Source: an uncultured Verrucomicrobiota bacterium
GTDB taxonomy: Bacteria; Verrucomicrobiota; Verrucomicrobiia; Opitutales; Seribacteraceae
Reading direction: 5' to 3'
Assembly: GCA_902618175.1 (NCBI GenBank)
Contig: CACMZN010000001.1
Span: 59,055 to 123,054 of the forward strand
Length of the DNA: 64,000 nucleotides
A program made the position numbers and the translations under genes. Shown here piece by piece: positions 52,001 to 61,030 of the stretch. Under the pieces are notes generated by a model. The model did not search any database. It was given only the letters and a program-made list of their open reading frames with translations, and was not told where the DNA came from. Numbering within the stretch: the first letter of the stretch is position 1; each line of letters starts with the position of its first letter.

Positions 52001-54390
52001 GGATTTCGACTGTTTAAAAACTTCTGTTCTATCTTTTGACCCAAAGCATTTCCTACGAAATCGTGGTAAGTGTAATTGGAATTGTTGTCTGTTGGAAGCT
52101 TCAGAGTATTGGAACGAGGGTAGGGATGAGGTTCTTTAAAATTGTAGAATCGAAAGAAATTTTCGCGAGTTGCAGGCTCTCTATTTGCACTTGGATTCCA
52201 ATTGGCCCCAAAGTATCTTTCTCCCGGATCTTGCTTTCCATTTCCATTTTTATCTTCGAAGTTCTTGAATCCTGAGGGAACTTCAAAAGGAACACTGGTG
52301 GGATTACCTATGTTATAACTATCAAAAGCCGAGTTATCGAAAGAATACATCCACCATTTTCGATAGAGATCATAATGCTTTGCGTTCATTGCATGAAAGC
52401 CAATGTCCATAGGTATTTCTACGAATAGTTCCTTCGAAAGAATGGGTATATTGTATGGATTCCAAAAGGCGACGGATGGGTACAGGGCAAGTCCGATTTG
52501 TCCATTTTGGAAAATCGGTTGATGCGAATATTTGATCTCCACCAATATGGGTTGAATGGGATGATTTCTCGGCTCCGGACGGACTTCCAAACCACGAAAA
52601 TAATTGAAATTTTGTCTTAGGAGTCTAGTTGTGGAAATGGAGGGACTGTTTCCCGGACTGTTGGGTTTTACGCCGAAGGGAAACAAATGATTAAAAAGTA
52701 CGGAGTTGTCCCCTACAATTCTAGGAAATTCATCTGGATAATCATTTTCGAAACTACTGGACAAGTATTTGTTGTGAAAAGTACCAAGCGTCGTCCACCT
52801 TGGACCGGCAAGCAATCCATGTTCTTCGAGAAGAGTTTGGTCACTGCCCAAACGCCAGTCGTTTTCTGGCGAGTCTGATTCAAGAGGTACGCTTTTCTGA
52901 TAAAAAATTCGGTCTTTGAAAATGTAATTTCTGAAATCGTCTGCCCAATTTTCCGCATTATTCCGAAGATTCCAATCTTCTTCATTAGCAAACGCACTGC
53001 TTAGGTCTCTCTTCAAACCTCCCGTTCTCAAGTCCGCTAGAACGCCATGGGAGTCAGCCGTCAGGGAGTGAAAATGAGCAGACAGCTTATCCTTGAAATC
53101 CTCATCGTCTGAATCCAGCTGCAGTTTCGACATCAATCCAACGGAAGTAATTTTTTTGCGATTCAATTCAGCCTCGGAAGAAAATTCAAATTCAAAACCG
53201 CTTATTTCCACATCACTTCCGGCTTCATCGGAAAAGGATAAGTTGGGTTCATTGGCCACTGTGAGATTGTCTCTTCGAATCTGATCATCCGTGGAATTCT
53301 TGTTAGGGTTGGAAAGATTGATTTTAGTTTTCACGCCTTCATCACCCACCCAATAAGCATAAGAGCCAAATTCACTCTCATCAACCGTTTCTGCTGCATT
53401 CTTGATTCGTGTCTTGGGAACTTTAACCGGTTCGGCACTCAGAAGATTTTTCCATGCATCAGGAAAGTCAGGGTCATATTCGTATCCGTTTTTCAATAAG
53501 GGAGACTTGAGTAGCCATACGACTTCATCGGAATCCGTTGGATCGGGAAGTTCGAAGAGGGGATGGGCGTATTTGGGTATGTCTCCGTTTCCAAGTAGGG
53601 AGGAATCTTGCAAAGCAATCGAATAATCTTCCCAAGCATTCTCATCATTTCCAAAAACTCCACCCGAAAGAAAATATCTGCCCTTGTCCGGATCATCATC
53701 ATCCCATAAGTTACCATCTGGAATTTCCACGAACTCTTCCACTTCATACGGGGAGGATCCAAAAAACAACTTTTTATAATATCCCTCGTTTCCACTCACT
53801 AACCATGATACTTCAATGGCTGGATGAGGATCGAATTCAGTGCTTACCATGGGATATTCCGACAAGGAATCTCCGGTATCTAGATTCTCCGGAAAGGGCT
53901 TCGATCCTAATTTGCTGGAGTCCACTCCCCGATCTCTACCCCTATGTTTCCAGACACCTGTCCAAAATCTGTTGCCAAAGGGCAGGGGATCAATTTCTCC
54001 ATTCTCGTTTAAATCAATCCCTCTTTGATAGTTGGCATCCTCTTGGTAAAGGTTTGACTCATAGATCTTCCCAGATTCAATTCTTTCATCCAAAAGATCC
54101 GCAGTGGCGGAAATTCTCATATCCGGACCCAGATGCTTTTGAATTTCACCAAGGGCAATCATCATGCCCATACGTGCGTGAGCTTTGGCTAGGATTCTTT
54201 CTTTGCGGACATCCGCAAGACTCAAATCCGTACTCACCAAATTAATCAATGAAATTACTAATAGGAACACTAAGCTCAACAAGGACAAAGCCATTACCAA
54301 GGCAAAGCCTCTTGTCCTACTTTTATTCACAGATAATCCATTGGCATGGGTGCTATACATAGGGCTTGCTAAAATGGAGCCCAATAACAA
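49015..54390 (-). CDS. 1791-aa pseudopilin-like protein, possibly related to Verru_Chthon cassette protein A
   Basis: RTRGFALVMALSLLSLVFLLVISLINL prepilin-like N-terminus; DLNENGEIDP, DKNGNGKQDP, DRNFNGYWDP Ca-binding-like motifs. Confidence 0.7.
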   Translation of the reverse strand: MLLGSILASPMYSTHANGLSVNKSRTRGFALVMALSLLSLVFLLVISLINLVSTDLSLADVRKERILAKAHARMGMMIALGEIQKHLGPDMRISATADLLDERIESGKIYESNLYQEDANYQRGIDLNENGEIDPLPFGNRFWTGVWKHRGRDRGVDSSKLGSKPFPENLDTGDSLSEYPMVSTEFDPHPAIEVSWLVSGNEGYYKKLFFGSSPYEVEEFVEIPDGNLWDDDDPDKGRYFLSGGVFGNDENAWEDYSIALQDSSLLGNGDIPKYAHPLFELPDPTDSDEVVWLLKSPLLKNGYEYDPDFPDAWKNLLSAEPVKVPKTRIKNAAETVDESEFGSYAYWVGDEGVKTKINLSNPNKNSTDDQIRRDNLTVANEPNLSFSDEAGSDVEISGFEFEFSSEAELNRKKITSVGLMSKLQLDSDDEDFKDKLSAHFHSLTADSHGVLADLRTGGLKRDLSSAFANEEDWNLRNNAENWADDFRNYIFKDRIFYQKSVPLESDSPENDWRLGSDQTLLEEHGLLAGPRWTTLGTFHNKYLSSSFENDYPDEFPRIVGDNSVLFNHLFPFGVKPNSPGNSPSISTTRLLRQNFNYFRGLEVRPEPRNHPIQPILVEIKYSHQPIFQNGQIGLALYPSVAFWNPYNIPILSKELFVEIPMDIGFHAMNAKHYDLYRKWWMYSFDNSAFDSYNIGNPTSVPFEVPSGFKNFEDKNGNGKQDPGERYFGANWNPSANREPATRENFFRFYNFKEPHPYPRSNTLKLPTDNNSNYTYHDFVGNALGQKIEQKFLNSRNPEFQGVNGDRHLLLRIENIELEPGEKAHFTVSASGNPSFTWSPLPQYPGSAFVQVELDELTSGSEDTPFVCLSGNFNNLAAEDPLTIRFWCWGFRGVHPNAKEAYDAMGQRLQVSNLVNPKGITVYSENPDGVSPESRKIVTKINKEFKIEIGSGLCDFARCDDLFLSNGSNLSGQGFRIRFKLPGDADKVVLEQFNVRALIHGNQEGYGDNWEVEEFSSMNAYGLESKPFDDDEFGNGSFQVGTQSWVIGSYLEFFTLPELDDDVVLDLSSFTQLNPYLSGLDLSINAVVPRVSIPNNSIGFFHEYDELGEMLGEDRAILFEMPTSPMLSMLQFRHANLNNYAHGPSYVLGNSYASPQVSRYRTWGKMKAFQMQPIFPGMNIPENISVATTLQNAGFRYNPFPWLPERMVSYDDPIRDKFVKYDHQNVTLDHSLYANNSLLDGYFLSGLGINDEAWEMKDASAFDFGDRYLPFRNTRLIPYYREAEWKSTSYSSLQPALASSGSDSDFRYQTLAADLLLNGAFNVNSTSVDAWASQLASLRGLPVSGATVSKEETPVPRFLEYPGENSWNKLRKLSDDEISLLAHKMVEQIKLRGPFLSYADFVNRRIQGNTVNLLGFPFSEWDSKERAENRSSVLGLRGAVQAAISDAGINAGEFSNNDLTFAYNPSIPSVPNERFSGIFITESPWPLASEMNFNSSRFGIHAFSKSLKSYNGYDSSSGNLRKFSDYLTYPLIAQAHWDPMDIDPSKPNSFFVTPQKWGKGFYEVKYENPSPPVGKILMPDGSLNSFKYHFTNFEDTFYYGEAPENLLAVENVASGANTPGWVMQSDLLSPLVPVTAARSDTFIIRVMGENKKKRDSETSTKAWIELTVQRVPDFLKADLDNPHHRPHEPFEDRNFNGYWDPDIDEHWVDLNQNSVERERDGTTSQKIGAYPDLASDNPTFADGLESDLGLNKDPDEEDVSNSAVTISRMGINQRFGRDFKIIKFRWLNAKDV

Positions 54391-54429
54391 GCACTTCGCA
54401 AGAAAAAAGGTCAGAATGCCACCGATAGG

Positions 54430-55533
54430 CTATCGGGTGGGTATGGCTTTTATCTCAGCCTCAGATGGCCAGTACTTTTCAATTTCATCGATCGATGGAG
54501 TTTCTCTGGGGCGAACGACCCTAAATCCTACAAACAATGCGTCCGTGTGATACCAAACGCTCTGAGGCAATTGGGGGTCTTGTTCCTTCCACCAATCCTC
54601 CGAACCCATTCTCGCAGCACTCCGATGACTCTCAGCCCCATCGTCCCAAGAACCACCTTTTACGATCCTCGGATAAAGAGTACTGGGTATGACCAAAGGA
54701 TTGACCAGCGTTTCGGAAGGCACTTTACTAGATGGGTGGACAAATTGATCCAAAACCCACTCCCAAACATTGCCATGCATGTCATGAATACCGAGTGGAT
54801 TAGGTTTTTTCTGACCGACTTTCTGATATTGAAATCTGCTGTTGTCCATGTGCCAGGAGTGTTCTGAAAGATCCGCAGGATCATCGCCAAAGCTGTATGC
54901 GGTCGAAGTTCCTGCTTTGCATGCGTATTCCCACTCCGCTTCGGTTGGCAATCGGTAGAATTTTCCTGTTCTGGCACTCAACCACATGCAATACATTTTT
55001 GCTGACAATTGAGTCATGCTGATTGCGGGATAACCGCCTTTGCCCATCCCAAAAGTCATGTCGGTATAAGGTGCGGTTGGCTTGGTAACTGCGTCCGCCA
55101 AAAGATCTGATTCCGTTTCCTCAAGTTTGTTGTACACTCTGTTGTCTTTGTCTAGGTTTATCATCCAAAGCTCATATTCGTCCCAAGTGACTTCATGTTT
55201 ACCCATCCAAAAATCCGACACCTGTACCGTTCTTGCATATAATTCGTCCTCTCCTCGGTCCTCGTCATCCTCCGGACTACCCATCATGAACTCCCCCCCC
55301 TTTACGGGCATCATTTCAAAGGTCAGATCCGATGTTTCTATGCTCTGCTTGTAGGCGTCGAATAGCTCCTCTTTATGACTTTTCTCAAATCCGAGTTTTG
55401 TGTAAAGATCTTTCGGATACATTCCCACAGCATATACGCTTCCATCAACTGATATTACCGCATCGGTTTTCTTGGCTACTGCATGAAATGCAAACAAGTT
55501 AGTTAAAATCCACAAAAGGAAAGATTTCTTCAT
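54430..55533 (-). CDS. Formylglycine-generating-enzyme/sulfatase-modifying-factor family protein
   Basis: MMPVKGGEFMMGSPEDD, RLPTEAEWEYACKAGTSTAYSFGDD, MHGNVWEWV, GFRVVR. Confidence 0.9.
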   Translation of the reverse strand: MKKSFLLWILTNLFAFHAVAKKTDAVISVDGSVYAVGMYPKDLYTKLGFEKSHKEELFDAYKQSIETSDLTFEMMPVKGGEFMMGSPEDDEDRGEDELYARTVQVSDFWMGKHEVTWDEYELWMINLDKDNRVYNKLEETESDLLADAVTKPTAPYTDMTFGMGKGGYPAISMTQLSAKMYCMWLSARTGKFYRLPTEAEWEYACKAGTSTAYSFGDDPADLSEHSWHMDNSRFQYQKVGQKKPNPLGIHDMHGNVWEWVLDQFVHPSSKVPSETLVNPLVIPSTLYPRIVKGGSWDDGAESHRSAARMGSEDWWKEQDPQLPQSVWYHTDALFVGFRVVRPRETPSIDEIEKYWPSEAEIKAIPTR

Positions 55534-55645
55534 ATCTTTTTTTGGTTGATTGTAATTATGAAATTCTGGAGTTCTGAGGCCTTAAGAACATTGGGGTTAT
55601 ATTTGAACATAATTCACATCCGTACAAAATTTACAAGAATTGTAA

Positions 55646-56743
55646 TTGAAATATTTTGAATTTTGTGGTCTTGGCTTTCATCCATACGGATTTAAAATAA
55701 ACTCTCGATTAAAATTTTTTTATCCACCTTCAAGGATGAACTTCATAAAATTCAATGGTCATGAAACGAGCGTGTCGAATCTTCTCTTTGAGGTTTCTGT
55801 TTTACTCTTTGTCCTCTCTCCCGCACCAGGGTATCATTCTTTCGAAGCCGATTGCATGGGAACGAAGTTTTCACTCCTGATTGATCACGACAATGCCGAA
55901 AAGGCAAGATTAGGAGCCAAAATGGCTTTCAAGGAAGCCGAGAGATTGAATGGCATTCTCAGCGATTATGACCAAGAAAGCGAAGTCAGTCAATTTTCCC
56001 AAAGTTCATACTCGGGAGAAAAGCGGGCTCTGTCCAAGGATCTCTTTAAAGTTCTTGAACACGGCAACCAACTGGCCTTGGAGACAAATGGTTCATTTGA
56101 CATGACCATTGGTCATTTGTCTCGTCTTTGGAGGATAGCTCGATTTCGAAAAAAGTTACCGACAGCTGAAAAGTTAACAAAAGCGCTTTCATTGTCCGGT
56201 TCAGACTCTTTGAAATTATTCCCTGAAAAGAGTGAAGGCATGCTTACAAAACCTGGGATCCTCTTGGACTTGGGTGGAATTGCAAAAGGATATGCTGCAG
56301 ATTGTATGAAGGAAAGACTCACCCTGCTTGGTTTGCCACGTTGTCTCATTGACGCAGGAGGAGATTTGGTGGCGGGAGACCCGCCCCGTGGTAAAAAAGG
56401 ATGGCGAGTAAAAGTAGGAGGGATCGCGGAAGGTTCCTTACCGAATCTGGTTTTATCCAATGCAGCGATTGCTACCTCCGGGGACATCGAGCAATATATA
56501 CGATTTGGAGGAAAAAAATATTCTCACTTGATTGATCCTTCTTCAGGCATGGGTTTGGTTTCCCAGACTCAACTCACGGTGGTCGCACCCACCGGACTTG
56601 AGGCGGATTCTCTGGCATCTGCCGGGATCGTACTGGGCATCGAAAGATCAAGGTCCCTATTTTCTGGCAAAAAAGGGACTCAAGCTTATTTCCTATTCCG
56701 CAAAGATGATCAAATTTGCCTAACGCAGATCAAGGGAGGATGA
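55646..56743 (+). CDS. apbE: FAD:protein FMN transferase
   Basis: GILLDLGGIAKGYAADCM, DAGGDLVAGDPPRGKKGW, TSGDIEQY, SHLIDPSSGMG; start could be ATG 55736. Confidence 0.92.
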   Translation: MKYFEFCGLGFHPYGFKINSRLKFFYPPSRMNFIKFNGHETSVSNLLFEVSVLLFVLSPAPGYHSFEADCMGTKFSLLIDHDNAEKARLGAKMAFKEAERLNGILSDYDQESEVSQFSQSSYSGEKRALSKDLFKVLEHGNQLALETNGSFDMTIGHLSRLWRIARFRKKLPTAEKLTKALSLSGSDSLKLFPEKSEGMLTKPGILLDLGGIAKGYAADCMKERLTLLGLPRCLIDAGGDLVAGDPPRGKKGWRVKVGGIAEGSLPNLVLSNAAIATSGDIEQYIRFGGKKYSHLIDPSSGMGLVSQTQLTVVAPTGLEADSLASAGIVLGIERSRSLFSGKKGTQAYFLFRKDDQICLTQIKGG

Positions 56744-56799
56744 ATGATGAGTTCTTTAACCTTGTCAGAATCCATTCTTTGCAACAAAATAATCAGCTT

Positions 56800-57030
56800 A
56801 TGTCCAGGATTTGCGCAATAACAGGTAAGCGTCCCCGAGTCGGGGGCAGGATCATCCACAAAGGGGTCAGCAAAAAAGCGGGTGGAATTGGTTTGCAGTT
56901 GGTTAAGGTCAACAAGAGAAAATTTCGTCCCAACCTCCAGCGCGTTCGAGTTAAATTGCCCAGCGGAGAGGTCAAAAGGTTGTGGGTATCTGCCAAGGCT
57001 ATCAAAGCTGGCAAAATTGAAAAAGCCTAG
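56800..57030 (+). CDS. rpmB: 50S ribosomal protein L28
   Basis: MSRICAITGKRPRVGGRIIHKGVSKKAGG...NLQRVRV; ATG at 56800. Confidence 0.95.
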   Translation: MSRICAITGKRPRVGGRIIHKGVSKKAGGIGLQLVKVNKRKFRPNLQRVRVKLPSGEVKRLWVSAKAIKAGKIEKA

Positions 57031-57074
57031 ACTACCCACAATTAGGCAAATTCTTAAGTTCGAAATCGTATTCT

Positions 57075-57977
57075 TTGAGTAAAATGGGGGAAATAAGGTA
57101 CCTCCATCGGGAAAAGGGGACGATCGAAAACGAATTGGTTTATGGTGGTCGTTGGTTGCGATTGGTTTACGAAAACCCGGTTGGCAAACCAATACTGTGG
57201 ACATTGGCCAAACGCGCCTGGTTTTCGCGTTGGTATGGAAGACGCATGGACAAAAATTCGAGCAAAGCAAAAATCAAACCCTTCATTGCCCAATACAATT
57301 TGAATGAAGATGAGTTTGAAACCAAACCGGAAAACTTCAATTCATTCAATGATTTCTTCAGCAGGAAACTCAAACTCTCCGCTCGCCCGATAACTCAAGA
57401 TGAAAAAAGCGCTGTTTTTCCTGCAGACGGCAGACACTTGGGTTTTCCATGCATATCCACCACCGATGGAATTTTCGTTAAAGGTCAAAAATTTAATCTG
57501 CCGGAGCTTTTTCAATCCAAGGAATTGTCCAAACCCTACTTCAATGGTAGTTTGGTCTTAAGCAGACTTTGTCCTGTTGATTACCATCGATTTCATTTTC
57601 CAGTTGATGGAATAATTAGTGACAATTCATTGTTGAACGGTTCGCTTTTCTCTGTAAATCCAATTGCTTTGAGAAAGAATCTTGGGATTGTTTGGCATAA
57701 CAAAAGATACTTGTCTTTCTTGGATACCAAAAGATTTGGAAAAGTTGCTCAGTTTTTAATTGGAGCAACATTCGTTGGTTCAGTTACCATCACTTGTCCG
57801 TTCCAGAAGGAGGTGAAAAAGGGTGATGAATTCGGTTTTTTCTCCTTTGGCGGTTCCTCCGTTCTCACTCTCTTTGAGAAAGGAAGAATTACATTGTCTG
57901 AGGATTTGGTCTCCAGTTCGAGAAAAGGTATGGAAATGTATGCCAAAGTGGGAGATGAAATGGGTCAGATGAATTGA
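57075..57977 (+). CDS. psd: Phosphatidylserine decarboxylase
   Basis: FNDFFSRKLKLSARPI, DYHRFHFPVDG, FFSFGGSSVLTLFEKG (self-cleavage motif). Confidence 0.93.
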   Translation: MSKMGEIRYLHREKGTIENELVYGGRWLRLVYENPVGKPILWTLAKRAWFSRWYGRRMDKNSSKAKIKPFIAQYNLNEDEFETKPENFNSFNDFFSRKLKLSARPITQDEKSAVFPADGRHLGFPCISTTDGIFVKGQKFNLPELFQSKELSKPYFNGSLVLSRLCPVDYHRFHFPVDGIISDNSLLNGSLFSVNPIALRKNLGIVWHNKRYLSFLDTKRFGKVAQFLIGATFVGSVTITCPFQKEVKKGDEFGFFSFGGSSVLTLFEKGRITLSEDLVSSSRKGMEMYAKVGDEMGQMN

Positions 57978-58046
57978 ATGACAATACTCCTAAGATTCAA
58001 CATTCCCCTTGATGTTCAAGATCAAGGATTGGTATCTTAAAAGAAG

Positions 58047-59150
58047 ATGATTCACAGAAGCAGTAACAGAGGATTTACCCTTTTAGAACTCCTTGTTGCC
58101 GTTTCTGTCACCGCCCTTCTTGCCGCCATGCTTTTCAACATAACCTCGCAAGTAGTGACAACACATGGTCGTGCATCAGGAGATCTTGAAACCAATCAGG
58201 TTGCCCAATTCGTTCTGGACCAAATTCAAGAGGATCTTCAGTGTGCGCTTTTCAAGAATGACGGCAATGTATGGATGGCAGCGTCTGTACTCGAAAACAA
58301 AAATAACTCAGGATCATGGAGTACTACCTTTGAGCAAAATGGGAAACCACAAGCATTGTCAATTCGCTTGACCGACGAGGATTGGCAAAACCAAGGGCTG
58401 CAAACAGATGAAATCAGCAAGGCAAACAATCAAGGTCCCCTATCCGAGTCTCGATTTGGTTTGGGAGGAGTGTGGTTGCGCTTTTTCACTCAATCCAGAG
58501 AACTTGATCCTGAAGTTGAAAACTACGGAGGAGCAAGAGCAATTGCCTATCAAATTGTACGCTATGGTCTTCTAGGAGATGCCCAAAATGCTCAACCACG
58601 CTATCAGCTTTTTCGATCTGACGTAACTGAAGAGAATACTTTAATTGCAGGCTTTAATTTGGATCCCGAAAAGGGCGATTATGTGGATGGGGACAAATCA
58701 GATAGGCAAAGCGGAAATATCAGGGATCCTATTTTGTTAATCGACAATAAGAAGTCCACAGCCTTTTCCCTCGCCGCAAACGTAATAGATTTTGGTATTC
58801 GGGCATATTTGATTAACAGGAGTCGAACTGGTACCGGGTATCTGAAGCAAATCTTCCCCTTCGTTGAGAATTACTCCGCAGGAAGTGGATACGAAATGCT
58901 ATGTTCCGTTCATCCTGATCATGCCACGGATGCTTCAAAGCCTGAATTAAATGCATTTCCAGAAGTTGTAGACGTCATGATTAGGGTTCTTACAACAGAG
59001 GGTGCATCGGCAATTGCCGCTTACGAAAGAGGACTAGTTCCCAAACCCTCTGGATTTTCCGGATCCGATGAGGAATATTGGTGGGCATTGGCAGAGGAAA
59101 ATTCCGAAGTGTTCATTCGCAGAGTCCGCATATTCTCTTCCGGGATCTGA
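58047..59150 (+). CDS. Prepilin-type N-terminal cleavage/methylation protein
   Basis: SNRGFTLLELLVAVSVTALLAAMLFNI class III signal peptide. Confidence 0.85.
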   Translation: MIHRSSNRGFTLLELLVAVSVTALLAAMLFNITSQVVTTHGRASGDLETNQVAQFVLDQIQEDLQCALFKNDGNVWMAASVLENKNNSGSWSTTFEQNGKPQALSIRLTDEDWQNQGLQTDEISKANNQGPLSESRFGLGGVWLRFFTQSRELDPEVENYGGARAIAYQIVRYGLLGDAQNAQPRYQLFRSDVTEENTLIAGFNLDPEKGDYVDGDKSDRQSGNIRDPILLIDNKKSTAFSLAANVIDFGIRAYLINRSRTGTGYLKQIFPFVENYSAGSGYEMLCSVHPDHATDASKPELNAFPEVVDVMIRVLTTEGASAIAAYERGLVPKPSGFSGSDEEYWWALAEENSEVFIRRVRIFSSGI

Positions 59151-59162
59151 AACAACTTCGAT

Positions 59163-59939
59163 TCAGGCAAACCCTTTCTGCTTACGATACTTCAAAGGAG
59201 TTACCTTCATTTGCCTTCGGAAATGTTGAGTAAAGGAACTTTGATCATAAAACCCGTTATCCTTTGCAATTTGCGAAAGCTTTTTTGCGGAATTGAGCAA
59301 GTCATCGCAGGCAGACTCGATTCGGGTTCTTGTAATGAATTGCATCGGGGCAATCCCAAAGAGTTGAATGAAACCGCGATGAAGTTTGCGATGATTAAGA
59401 CCAGAAACTTTGACCAAATCTGCAATTTCCAAATTTGATCGAAACTTGTTTCGAATAAAGCTTACCGCTCGACCAATTTCATCATCTCTTTCCCACTTCA
59501 AGTCTGCATGTACAGAGTGGTTTTCGTCTCCGTAAGGGCGTACCGTCCCCATAATTCCCACTACGTTACCGTACCGATTCAATAGAGGATACTTGTTCGT
59601 GAGGTACCAGTCAGGCAAGCCTTGACTATTGAAAACCAACTCCAAAATATTAAGCATTGGTTGCCTGCTTTCCATTACAATGCGGTCATCTCTTCTAAAA
59701 TGTTCGGCCAGGCGTGGTGGAAAGACATCGAAATCTGTCTTTCCATAAAGTTCGTCATTGCTGGAAATTCCAATCCTTGGTAGGAATCTTTGGTTCATAA
59801 AAAGCAACCTGTGGTTTGAGTCCTTAACAAAAAAGGAAATCCCGGGTATGTTTTCAAAAAGATGGCAAACCTGCATAGGATCACAATCATGCTCTCCAAA
59901 CCAAGTGCCTAATAGGTTAGAGAATATTTCGTTCATTTT
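59163..59939 (-). CDS. AraC family transcriptional regulator with PAS domain
   Basis: PAS-like GISFFVKDSNHRLLFMNQRFLPRIG; AraC C-terminus NGFYDQSSFTQHFRRQMKVTPLKYRKQ; ORF track start 59975, ATG 59939 preferred. Confidence 0.85.
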   Translation of the reverse strand, partial: KMNEIFSNLLGTWFGEHDCDPMQVCHLFENIPGISFFVKDSNHRLLFMNQRFLPRIGISSNDELYGKTDFDVFPPRLAEHFRRDDRIVMESRQPMLNILELVFNSQGLPDWYLTNKYPLLNRYGNVVGIMGTVRPYGDENHSVHADLKWERDDEIGRAVSFIRNKFRSNLEIADLVKVSGLNHRKLHRGFIQLFGIAPMQFITRTRIESACDDLLNSAKKLSQIAKDNGFYDQSSFTQHFRRQMKVTPLKYRKQKGFA

Positions 59940-60379
59940 ATACGATTGTTGCCAACCATAATTCTTAGGCAACAAAATAATTAAATGAAATTTAGTATTT
60001 CATAAAATAATTTCATGTCTGACTGTACAAAAATTTAACAAATTTGCCGGAACCAACATGTTAACGAATTTTGCTCGAGTCTTTCATCTTTTGCAAAATT
60101 AAGGCTGATAGTGGTTGTTGAAATTTTTTAAAACGAAAAAGATTTTGTAGTATTCTAACCTAATGAAGATGTAATATATGATAAAAAATCAAAAAGAACA
60201 TAAGGTAGAAGATAAAAAAAATTTTGTTTATTTCTACGAACTTGATTTCTTAAACTCGTCTGTCTACCGACTTTGAAAATACCATGGACCTTAAAATAAA
60301 GAACTCACAAACAGGGTGGAAAACCAAGAATTTGCAGGATTCTCACTTTAAAATTCAAACGCAAAAGCAGGACTCGCAA

Positions 60380-61030
60380 TCATTCCAAATTCAACTTTTT
60401 CAATTTCGGTCTTATAACAAAGGAACAGTATCCTTGGTTTGGATTTTTTACATAATAATCTTGGTGGTAATCTTCCGCTGGATAAAAATCTGGCGCTTGA
60501 ACAATTTCAGTTACCACTGGATCAGATAGAGTATCTGAGAGTTGATTTTTCCATTCTTCGGCCACTTTTCTCTGCTCGTCGTTCAAATACATTATGGTAG
60601 AGCGGTACTGTGTGCCGACGTCAGCTCCTTGTCGGTTTAAGGTGGTGGGATCATGACTGGATCCGAACCTGTCGAGAAGTTGTCTAAAGGATATTACATT
60701 GGAATCAAAGTAAATCTTTATCACTTCGGCGTGTCCAGTGGTTCCGGTGCAAATCTGTCTGTAAGTCGGATTAGGAAATTTACCGCCGGCATAACCTGAA
60801 ATCACCTCTTTCACTCCTTGAGTTCTTTCAAACACTGCCTCCGTACACCAAAAGCACCCTCCTCCAAGAATAGCTTGCTGAAGTCGTTTTTCTTCAACAT
60901 ATGAAGTCGATTGCGTAGCGTTGGTCATGTTATCCTCAACCTTGCCTATGCAATTAACAAAAGCAAATGCAAGAATAGAGATCATTAGATAGATAACGTT
61001 CATCATTGATATTTTTTTCCAGTTAACCAT
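60380..61030 (-). CDS. msrA: Peptide methionine sulfoxide reductase MsrA
   Basis: AILGGGCFWCTEAVFERTQGVKEVISGYAGG, GHAEVIKIYFD. Confidence 0.95.
   Translation of the reverse strand: MVNWKKISMMNVIYLMISILAFAFVNCIGKVEDNMTNATQSTSYVEEKRLQQAILGGGCFWCTEAVFERTQGVKEVISGYAGGKFPNPTYRQICTGTTGHAEVIKIYFDSNVISFRQLLDRFGSSHDPTTLNRQGADVGTQYRSTIMYLNDEQRKVAEEWKNQLSDTLSDPVVTEIVQAPDFYPAEDYHQDYYVKNPNQGYCSFVIRPKLKKLNLE

Noticed and set aside
53538-54245. 235-aa forward ORF opposite the giant pseudopilin-like gene
   Set aside because: Antisense to a long convincing ORF; composition looks like a shadow frame (rich in H, P, R, S) with no recognisable domain.
55700-55740. TTATCCACC, one mismatch from a DnaA box
   Set aside because: Single isolated site without clustering or AT-rich unwinding region; not enough to propose oriC.
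60284-60529. 81-aa forward ORF overlapping the msrA 3' end
   Set aside because: Antisense overlap, low complexity, no recognisable features.
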